This document shows, one piece after another, positions 55,884 through 64,000 of a stretch of 64,000 nucleotides of DNA. Made by a program: the position numbers and the translations under genes. Numbering within the stretch: position 1 is the first letter of the stretch; each line of letters opens with the position of its first letter. The notes below the pieces were generated by a model. It made no database searches. It had not been told where the DNA came from and saw nothing but the letters and a program-made list of their open reading frames with translations. Origin of the DNA: Protea cynaroides (lineage: Eukaryota > Streptophyta > Magnoliopsida > Proteales > Proteaceae); the NCBI GenBank assembly GCA_028583415.1, contig CM053270.1, forward strand, positions 58,374,529 to 58,438,528, in the 5' to 3' direction.

Positions 55884-58800
55884 GTCCAACACGTCTATGT
55901 CCATGGATCGATCATCGAACGCATACTCGAAATGTGGGTTCCATTGGAGAAGGTACCCAGAAGGAGAAGGAGAAGGAGAGAGGAGCTCTGAGCCAGTGAG
56001 ATTCCTCAGAGAAGAAAAGCAAGCTTTATGAGAAGACGAAGACCTGCGTCTAGGAAGACCTGAAGAGCAGACTCATCGATTCCTTACAGACGAAGAAAAT
56101 CGTCTCTCATCTTTAGCTTTTTGTCTTTTGGATGGACAAGTCAGTGATAAAGAGCGCTCAATGCTCGTACGATGTTTCTGCTCCAATATCTCAATAATGG
56201 AGGGCTGAATGATTGTACGATCTTCCTCTTTATTTGTAATAAAAAAAAAAAAAAGATTTGCGCCAAAAGCTGCCCTCTTTTGTCTTTATCCAGGGACCGA
56301 ATTGTTTTAATACTTTTCGATCCCAATCCGGTCTGAATTACGTTAGCCGAAACCAATCAGTTAAGGCATCTGGTTAAGTCTGAACCCAAACTTCATCCTC
56401 ACCAAAGTTGAATCGAAAGTCAGGGATTTGGATATATGGTGATCAACCCTGTTATTACTAAAGTAAAATGGCATTTTTTACTGGGCTAGTAAATGGTCCC
56501 AAAATCGAACTGGCCAGAAGTCAGCTCGATAAGCTTAGTCCAACAAATCGACACCGAACAGGCATATTAGTTAATATGTATAGTGTATCCCAACCTGAAC
56601 CTCTTAATGGACATGTTTCAGTTAGGACATATAAGGTTCAAAACTGATTTGGCCTGAACCGAAACTAACCTGAACCAGCACATTGACAGCCCTAAGCGAA
56701 ACGACAGGGTTTAAGTTCACTGTATCGGTATCTAAAACCGATATGGACTAGATCAGATATTTATCATTTGATACGTTAAGTTAACATACATTTTAGTAAA
56801 TGAATCTGAAAATCTAAATCAAATATATGTTTCCATGTTTAGTAGGTTTCCATATAGCCTAAGGATCCTCTGTAACGTTCCAGTCGGCAATGAAGAGATC
56901 AGACAATAGAATGTATCGGGTGCATGTCTCAATGCACTCCCAACTGTCGGATGCCTCATTGTCGACTGTCAACGCTACACAAGATTTAGATCTAACCCAA
57001 ATACCTAAAACCATGGAAAGGACAAGAGGAGCATGGTTTCTAAAAATCGATTGGAATCATAGTTTAGATCCACCAATTATGGTCGATCCTAAGCACATCA
57101 AGTCAATTCCCCCTACCTAAGGTCAATTCCAAGCTTGAATTTAGTTCACGGTATCTGAACAGGTAGGCCATAATATGGTGACGTGACATACCTTTGGTAT
57201 CAGTCAGGTGTCGATTGGTTTGATTAATATTGGCCATGTGTTAATCAATATCAGTCACATTTCAACCAATATTAGCCCATATCGGTTTGGTATCGATCAA
57301 GTATCAATTCTTTTACCAATATTGCAAACGATACTATCTAGACTAGATATCCATATCGGTCATGGCCGATACCGGTATGACTCAGCTGAGACGAATCCAA
57401 TACCTAAAAACCATGATTCCAAACTCTTTTTGCCGAATTTAGATCAAGAATCGAATCAAAATCGTCGGTGGCTAATCCCATTTCCGAGTCTGTACACTTG
57501 AACCTTGATTGCAATTGATATAATTGTGTGTTCGGTTGATTTTGAAGATTAAAATGGATCACACGATCCTAATTCAATGGATTCATTCATCTTATTCTTG
57601 CAATTTGAAGATACATTGGTGGGCAGGTGGGGGTGGTTCCATCATCAAGGAAATAGGAGGTACTGACAATGAATGTATTATTCCAGTTATGGCTCCAATT
57701 TTGTTATATCGTTCCAATTTTCTATATGGTTCCAATGCTAATATAAATGATATCTTTTGAGTCTTTTTTGTTTTGTTTTTTTTTCTTCTATGTATAGCAT
57801 ACAATTAACGGTGTCAATTTTGGGATCGAACCAATAGCCTAGACCAAACTAGCCAAATTAACCAGAAATTGATCCGGACTGAATTTGTTTCGTATTGAGG
57901 TATGACATACCTTATCAGTCCCGAAACTGGCCCAGAAAAGGGAACCAATGCGCCCGAACTCGATAATGGCATAAACTAAACTGATTTAGACCAAATATTA
58001 AATCGTAGCTTCACTATTTCAGCCTTCTAGATGGTCTTAACGGGTTTCTTATCGGGCTTTCAATCTGAATTGGCCACCAATTCGATAACAACCCAAAACC
58101 ATATTGACCCGTTAGTTAATGTGCATAGTGTAATCCACCCAACCTGAACCTCTCAATGGACATGTTTTGGTCAAGCCTTATAAAGCCCAACACCGATTTG
58201 ACCTGGACAAAAACCAACCTAGACCGGCCCGTTGACACCCCTACATACAATACAATAAATTCCTCTTCGTTTTTGTCTCTTAATGTATCCCGAGAGCAAA
58301 CACTTCATGTACACAAAGAACCAGAAAGCATCCAAATTCCACAAATCTAAGTATTGGCTTCTTGCCTTCTTCAATCTCATTATAAATCTATGACCATTCA
58401 GCCGAAGAAGGCAACCACAACGTCTGCAACTGATTCGGAGTCTGTAATTTAACACATGTTCTCTCTCTCTCTTACGCCTATTTATGCTCATTTTTTGTTA
58501 TATTAGGGTTTTTTTTTATAAAAAAAAGTGATCTGTTGGAATATCCAAAACCAATCAAAACAATTCCATTTGACACCCTTATGCTTCGTTTGTTTTGACG
58601 TAAAATTTTACATTTGTAACATTTTATATGAAGAATAAAAATTCAATGTTTATTTTCAAGAGATAAAATATAATTATCTCTACGAGGGATGAAAAACGAA
58701 CTTTGTCTTTCTTTTGCTTACTCAAAACAAATTTTAAATATTTTTTACATATAAAATATTATCTAACCATCGAAACAAACGGAGCATTACCTGAAAATTA

Positions 58801-59222
58801 TCTGTCACTCCTAAACCAATATGATCAGCTGATCCCATTAGCAATACCATGTTCTTCTTCCTATTTTTCTTTTTCCTTTTTTGGTAAAATTCTTCCTATT
58901 ATTCCTACTCAAATCCAAACCGTATTAGACATAAATAGCATAAAATTCTATTCTTCCCGCCGACACTGCTAAATCAGGAATTTCCAACCCCTAAATTCGA
59001 TTTCTTAGAATACACTCTTTTGGATTGGAGTATTCAAGCTTCCCATCTCACAAATCAATGATTTCTAAAGCCAAGATCTGTTTCTCAGGAACCATTTTTA
59101 CACATTCAATCTATGGTTTTTCAATTACGCAGAAATTGAAAATTTACCGAGTTTCTTCAAATTTAAGAACTTCAAACTGAGATTTGATAGAAATACAAAC
59201 GATTGGTGCTACAACATCCATA
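55884..59222. other. Degenerate upstream flank and intergenic DNA, no gene recognised
   Basis: The parts at 55884-56120 and 56700-56850 resemble the flank of the left-edge DRP4-like gene (about 1580-2110 and 2340-2490), so this is the original 5' flank displaced by the Copia insertion. The rest is AT-rich with no recognisable protein. A MITE lies at 58582-58786. Confidence 0.55.
58582..58786. mobile_element. Tourist/PIF-Harbinger-like MITE
   Basis: 205 bp with ends tgcttcgtttgttttgacg and ccatcgaaacaaacggagca, flanked by TTA (58579-58581 and 58787-58789). Same family as 16796-17004 at an unrelated site. Confidence 0.7.
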
Positions 59223-59265
59223 AAAAAGAAATTACTTAAGCAGAGGAGACACCTTATAACAGAAA

Positions 59266-59675
59266 TCAGTGCTTCTTGAATAAGCTCTGAGCCATGTTAA
59301 TGTAGTCTTCGTACCCACCGCTCTTACCACCATCACCACCACCACCACCATCACCATCACCATCACTTGAATGTGTCTGGGTAGTAGTTGAGGAGGTGGT
59401 GTGGGTTCCCGTCGGTGTCGAATGGGTGGTGGATGTTGAATGGGCAGTGGTGGTGGAGGAATGGGAGGAGTATTGATGAAGGTATTGCTCACCTTTCTCC
59501 ATGTACTTTCCCAATCCCTTTTCTTCTAGATTACCATAATCCGATGCGGCACCGATCAGATCAGCAGCAGCGCCCGCCACTTTTGCTTTGTCAATCTTCT
59601 CCATCTCATGGTTGATCACGCCGGATTTCGCAGCCCCAGCCACCAACTTCGCACTGGACAAAAGTTCCGATGTAT
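59266..59675 (-). pseudogene. Nodulin-related protein 1-like gene, N-terminus missing
   Basis: Reads SELLSSAKLVAGAAKSGVIN, KIDKAKVAGAAADLIGAASD and LGKYMEKGEQYLHQY, the conserved core of the plant NRP1/NRP2 stress-response family, then a Ser/Thr/His-rich stretch, a Gly/Asp-rich stretch and the end INMAQSLFKKH. The family's N-terminal residues are absent: homology stops near 59672, where gypsy pol sequence on the other strand begins. An open frame runs on to an ATG at 59817, giving a chimeric N-terminus of about 49 codons read from antisense retroelement DNA. Whether that chimera is expressed is unknown. Confidence 0.72.
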
Positions 59676-59922
59676 TTTTGAAAGGAGCGGTCGGATATCT
59701 AGTATCAGTGGTCGACCTAACTAAGGACGTGCCACAAATTGAAGATATTGATGTCGTGCAGGATTTTCCTGATGTATTTTTGGAGGAATTACCTGGATTA
59801 CCACCCGACCGAGCCACGGAGTTTGTAATAGACCTTATACCTGGAGCCGCACCAGTATCAAAAGCACCTTATTGAATGGCTCCTATTGAACTGAAGGAAT
59901 TAAAAGTGCAATTACAAGAACT
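59672..59922 (+). pseudogene. Gypsy pol fragment (protease-RT linker)
   Basis: Reads LKGAVGYLVSVVDL, PDVFLEELPGLPPDRATEFV and IDLIPGAAPVSKAPY, then TGA where the related Tekay-like element has Arg (CGA), then MAPIELKELKVQLQE up to the assembly gap. It is closest to the Tekay-like pol at 32881-33678 of this window. Its right end is lost in the gap. Confidence 0.9.
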
Positions 59923-60422
59923 NNNNNNNNNNNNNNNNNNNNNNNNNNNNNNNNNNNNNNNNNNNNNNNNNNNNNNNNNNNNNNNNNNNNNNNNNNNNNN
60001 NNNNNNNNNNNNNNNNNNNNNNNNNNNNNNNNNNNNNNNNNNNNNNNNNNNNNNNNNNNNNNNNNNNNNNNNNNNNNNNNNNNNNNNNNNNNNNNNNNNN
60101 NNNNNNNNNNNNNNNNNNNNNNNNNNNNNNNNNNNNNNNNNNNNNNNNNNNNNNNNNNNNNNNNNNNNNNNNNNNNNNNNNNNNNNNNNNNNNNNNNNNN
60201 NNNNNNNNNNNNNNNNNNNNNNNNNNNNNNNNNNNNNNNNNNNNNNNNNNNNNNNNNNNNNNNNNNNNNNNNNNNNNNNNNNNNNNNNNNNNNNNNNNNN
60301 NNNNNNNNNNNNNNNNNNNNNNNNNNNNNNNNNNNNNNNNNNNNNNNNNNNNNNNNNNNNNNNNNNNNNNNNNNNNNNNNNNNNNNNNNNNNNNNNNNNN
60401 NNNNNNNNNNNNNNNNNNNNNN
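59923..60422. other. Assembly gap of exactly 500 N
   Basis: A round-number placeholder. The gypsy pol on the left and the repeats on the right may not be neighbours at the stated distance. Confidence 0.99.
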
Positions 60423-60453
60423 GGAGAAGATGTAGGTGGCAGCATGGGTAGGA

Positions 60454-60667
60454 GGAGGTGGCGGTGAGGTTGGGCGGCTCTATGGCAGCATAGGGGTGAG
60501 GTGGCGGTGAAGTGGTGCTGTTCGGGCATGGGCGATGGAGTGGTTTGGCTCCAAGAAGGAGGAGGTGGCGGTGAGGTTGGGCGGCTCTATGGCAGCATAG
60601 GGGTGAGGTGGCGGTGAAGTGATGCTGTTCGGGCATGGGCGATGGAGTGGTTTGGCTCCAAGGAGGA
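60454..60667. repeat. 107-bp tandem repeat, two units
   Basis: The unit ggaggtggcggtgaggttgg ... ggtttggctccaag is repeated at 60454 and 60561 with few changes; partial copies extend left to the gap and right to about 60690. Unit ends are GC-rich. Confidence 0.92.
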
Positions 60668-60754
60668 GGTGGCAGCGTGGTTCTGCACCTCCTTCTCCTG
60701 TTCTGCTGTTTTTTTTGTTTTTTTTTTGTTTTTTTTTTATTTTTTGCTTGTGTC

Positions 60755-60756
60755 TC

Positions 60757-60804
<48 letters not shown>

Positions 60805-61010
60805 CCTCTCTCTCTCTCCCTCTCTCTCTCTCTTTGACCGAACATATATATAATATATATGTTCGGTTTTCTCCTCCTTCCCTCTTCCCATTCTCTCTCT
60901 CTTCCTCTCTCTCTTTGACCGAACATATATAATATATGTTCGGTTTTCTCCTTCCTCTCTTTTCCCATTCTCTCTCTCTTTCCACTCTCTCTCTCTCTCT
61001 TGGTTATTGA
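60755..61010. repeat. CT-rich simple repeat with two copies of a palindrome
   Basis: (CT)n tracts flank two perfect or near-perfect hairpins: gaccgaacatatata / tatatatgttcggt at about 60836-60868 and 60916-60946, in an ~80-bp tandem unit with tctcc and cattctctctc text. Confidence 0.88.
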
Positions 61011-61027
61011 TTCAAATCCCACCCAAT

Positions 61028-61133
61028 TCATATATAAAATAATATAATATATATAAGCATATATTATAATATATATAAGAGATATATATTATATAATATA
61101 AAATCATATATATATATATATATATATATATAA
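61028..61133. repeat. (TA)n-rich tract
   Basis: About 105 bp of TA, ATAT and TATAA dinucleotides. Confidence 0.9.
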
Positions 61134-61326
61134 TGCACATGGATTGACTTGACTCGGTCCAGACCGGTCTAGGCTGGGTAAGGCTGGACTGGTTGAGTTC
61201 GACGGGGTTGGACTAAATTGGGCTTGAGCTGGGTTGGGCAGAGTAAGTATGGACTGGGTTGATCTCTCTCTATTATGAGTCTTCTCAGCTTGCAATTCCG
61301 CATGAAAATTTCGATGGCCTCTCTCA

Positions 61327-61750
61327 GATTTTCCACGTCCAATTTGAAGAGGACGGACAAAGGAGCACACTGGTGCTTGAATCGTCTGATTCGGACGTCA
61401 GACGAACAAAATATGAAGAATTGAAGCTTTGACGATAATCCAATCGACAACTTTGCATGGGACCCGCTGACGGCTTCCGCCAAAAATTCTTCACGTCCAC
61501 TTTGAAGAGGACAGGCAATGGAGCATAGTGGCACTTGAATCGCCTGATTCGGACTTCGGATGATCATGATATGAAGAATTGGAGTTTTGACGATAATCCG
61601 ATCGACAACTTTGCATGGGATCCGCTGGCGGCTTCCGTCCAAAATTTTTCACGTCCACTTTGAAGAGGACAGGCAAGGGAGCACAGTGGCGCTTGAATCG
61701 TCGGATTTGGATGTCGAACGATCAAGATATGGTCGAATGAAGTCCGATCG
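61327..61750. repeat. 158-bp tandem repeat, about 2.6 units
   Basis: The phrase cacgtcca(a/c)tttgaagagg recurs at 61334, 61492 and 61650 (exactly 158 bp apart); the third unit is partial. Between units lie gacgataatcc(a/g)atcgac and gcatggga(c/t)ccgctg. No family was recognised. The unit is near the end of an LTR-like sequence finishing at 62053. Confidence 0.92.
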
Positions 61751-61759
61751 ATTTAAATC

Positions 61760-62053
61760 ACGATAATTTGCCCAATAAATCCTTAATTCATGATAATTTA
61801 TAGAAAAGCCCTTGGATTTAATAAGCCAATTTCAATCCGACTAAAATCGCGACATCTTCTTCGTTTGATATCGAAATTGAATGATTCTGGTATCATTTCG
61901 AAGGTATTTCCATGACCTTGCTGTAGGGCCCGCCAAAATCAGCTTTGAAATCACCACTTATCGTCCAAACCTTGAATTGACCCGCAACCCTTCTGAATAT
62001 GCCCATCAAGACTCTTGTTCATGGCTGGGGATGGCAAAAATGGGGTGCTTACA
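61760..62053. repeat. Possible LTR end abutting the NBS-LRR tail
   Basis: Ends ggggtgcttaca at 62053; read on the minus strand the sequence begins TGTAAGCACCCC, a common plant LTR start. NBS-LRR coding follows at 62055. The other end and a duplication were not identified, and the N gap intervenes. Confidence 0.4.
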
Positions 62054-62054
62054 G

Positions 62055-62270
62055 AGGGTAGAGAAATGGGCAATGTCTAGCATCAAACGTGTGGAAATAT
62101 ATGCATGCCAATAACTAAAGATGCTTCCAGATGGGTTACAGTGTATGACCATGCTCAAGGAATTGGAACTAGGCTGGATGCCTGATGCTTTTAAAGCTAG
62201 GATTCTCCCAGAAAACGTGAGAGAGGATTGGTACAAGATCAAACATATACCATCGATTGTCATAAAATAA
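62055..62270 (+). pseudogene. NBS-LRR C-terminal fragment, second copy
   Basis: Same tail as 12895-13164 but it starts later (RVEKWAMSSIKRVEIYACQ) and has TAA at 62112-62114 in place of CAA. It then continues KMLPDGLQCMTMLKELELGW and PSIVIK to TAA at 62268-62270. Shorter and disabled compared with the left copy. Confidence 0.85.
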
Positions 62271-63676
62271 CTCCCATTGAGCCGGTGACATGATTTTAAA
62301 AGAGGAAGAGCAATGCAATGAAGTGCAGTGGATAAGTTTTCATTTGTAAGTTTCCAAGTGAAGACTTACTCTTTGTCATGTTTAATTTTTCTTTTGTTTC
62401 TTTAATTTTATATTTATATGTACCCCCTTCGCCATGGTTCCAACAAAGTTACTTTCACTCTTCTGTATAGCATGTCGTGATTCACAGTCAGCTGCTAATT
62501 CTGATAATGCTGTTTGTTTTTGAAGGATTTAGTTCTACAAGGGTTTTGTTATTTAATTTCAATAATCTTGATCATCATCATGTCGTACGTGATTTGTATT
62601 ACCCTAGCTGGCTAGCATTCTGAGGTAATGGAATTCACTCTCTCTCTTGATCATGTCCTACTTTGAACTCATTCCTCTTAGATATTATGTTTTACAGATG
62701 AAGAGCAAGAGCCACTATTTTGATCGGATGAATATTTGTGGTTGTGACTGGATAAACCCAACCCTTGAATGACCTGGTCCATGCGATTGTGGGGTCAGTA
62801 TGGGCCCGCGGGATTAGTTAGGCCAAAGGTCTGAAAACCTGCCGTTAGCAAAAAAATAAAATAAAAAGAAAAACGGTGTCATAGAGATTAACCCATATGA
62901 AATTGTTTTGGTGTTCTCTCCAATCAATACTATATATCATAGTCCACAATATAAAACTGAAACCATAAATTAAGCACAATCAACGAAATAAGATTGAAGT
63001 CAAGAGATATCCTCCAAGGAACCAAAAAATTAAATTTAAAACATCCAGGCGATAACGCCCATGACCGATTTAGAGAGATTGGAGTGTAGGAATGCCCTTC
63101 AAATTTCCAAACTATAAATTGGGATTAGCTAATCTGTTTGAAGATAAAGAGGATGTATAAGACGATGTTTGGGTTAGCCAGATCCTTTCAAATCTGGTAC
63201 TAAATCCAGTCAGACCAAGTTGGTCCATTTTTGGGACGACCGAAAAGAGGTCTCCCATAAAACCCTAGGATCTCTTTGGTTTGATTTCATTTATTATTTC
63301 GAAGGATTTCTGCACTCAGATTTCACTCGAAATTTTGAAATAACTAAGGCTGTTCACAATTTCACCATGAAATTCTTTCATCCAATTTCACACTAGCATT
63401 TAATAAGCACATGTTGAAAATGACTCAAAACTCGGGGTAAAAGCATAATTTTAATTTTGGAAAAGAGATTTAAGGTTTTATTTTTATTTTTTAAAATAAT
63501 AAGTAGGCCAAGCACAGATTTAAAGTTTTTTTTTTTCTTGAAATTTTTTCTTCCAATTGTGTTTTTTTTTTTTAACTCAACAACTTTGGATTTTTCTTTT
63601 ACATACAAATTTAGGGTCACACGGCCGGATCAAACTTGAAATCTCCTATCGTCTTTGACTTAATGGTAAGTTTTAG

Positions 63677-63945
63677 AGATTTTTTATAGGGTAAATTACA
63701 CAGACACCCCTTCTACTGTAGTGAAACTACATAGAACTACCCTGCTTTTACAAAAGTTACATAGAATACCCCTCTGACAATGCTATCATATAATCTCACC
63801 CACACCGTTACTTTCAACTTAACGGCAGAGGCTCAAATTTTTTTAAGACGAAAATACTCTTATTCTAGTTTTTTTTTCTTTTACCGTTCTTCTGCTTTAA
63901 CTTCTACTTCTGTTCTACTTCGTATCCTTTTCTTTTCTCTTTCAC

Positions 63946-63991
<46 letters not shown>

Positions 63992-64000
63992 GAAACTCAT
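63677..64000. mobile_element. Start of a second Pack-MULE-like element copy
   Basis: Begins tagggtaaattacacagac like 14581 and carries the same (CT)n tract at 63948-63988. The element's interior and right end are outside the window. Confidence 0.68.

Larger units (their letters stand above)
62054..64000. repeat. Segmental duplication, right copy (partner 12948-14930)
   Basis: See the left copy. The stretch 62271-63676 is unannotated intergenic DNA shared with 13165-14581. The duplication runs beyond the right edge of the window. Confidence 0.92.

Noticed and set aside
59869..60891. Long ORFs spanning the N run
   Set aside because: They consist of undetermined bases and low-complexity CT/TC repeats.

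Overview
The window is plant nuclear DNA, from a flowering plant. It has nested LTR retrotransposons of the plant Ty3/gypsy and Ty1/copia types, a Pack-MULE-like element, MITEs with TTA target duplications, long simple repeats, and fragments of host genes: dynamin-related protein 4-like (DRP4-like), NBS-LRR, LRR receptor kinase and nodulin-related protein 1-like. I cannot name the species. No prokaryotic operons, CRISPR arrays, tRNA or rRNA genes were recognised.

Layout. (1) 1-1410: a DRP4-like gene on the minus strand whose 3' part lies off the left edge; 1411-4200 is its upstream flank, with a MITE-like element. (2) 4204-12893: a decayed gypsy chromovirus on the minus strand with one LTR. 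Its integrase is split by a 2.3-kb solo LTR (5114-7398, AGTAA duplication). (3) 12895-16272: the 3' end of an NBS-LRR gene, its flank, and a TIR element carrying an LRR-receptor-kinase fragment. (4) 17530-41955: a 24.4-kb Tat-lineage gypsy element on the minus strand (752-bp LTRs, ACTAT duplication). It carries gag, protease, RT, two RNase H domains, integrase, a tandem-repeat block and an antisense (+) gene. Its gag is split by a Tekay/Del-like chromovirus (27962-40092, ~2.36-kb LTRs, GAAGC duplication), which has its own intact 435-codon antisense ORF. (5) 41956-49452: a DRP4-like C-terminal fragment, unclassified repeats, a (GGT)n block, and a solo Tat LTR (47091-47770). (6) 49453-51519: the one complete DRP4-like gene, with a 4.2-kb Copia element (51725-55883) about 200 bp upstream of its start. 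(7) 55884-64000: degenerate flank, a nodulin-related-protein-1-like gene cut at its N-terminus by a gypsy fragment, a 500-N gap, low-complexity and tandem repeats, then a second copy of the NBS-LRR 3' end with the start of the Pack-MULE.

How it fits together. The host backbone is a segmental duplication of a DRP4-like gene (minus) with the tail of an NBS-LRR gene (plus), seen in at least two incomplete repeats. The paralogous copy gives an uninterrupted site (around 49364-49368) for the Tat insertion. By-eye LTR comparison (about 2.8% for the outer pair, about 1.2% for the inner) agrees with the nesting order. Most transposon ORFs carry stop codons that fit C-to-T (or G-to-A) changes. The clearest exceptions are the 435-codon antisense ORF in the inner element and the complete DRP4-like gene.
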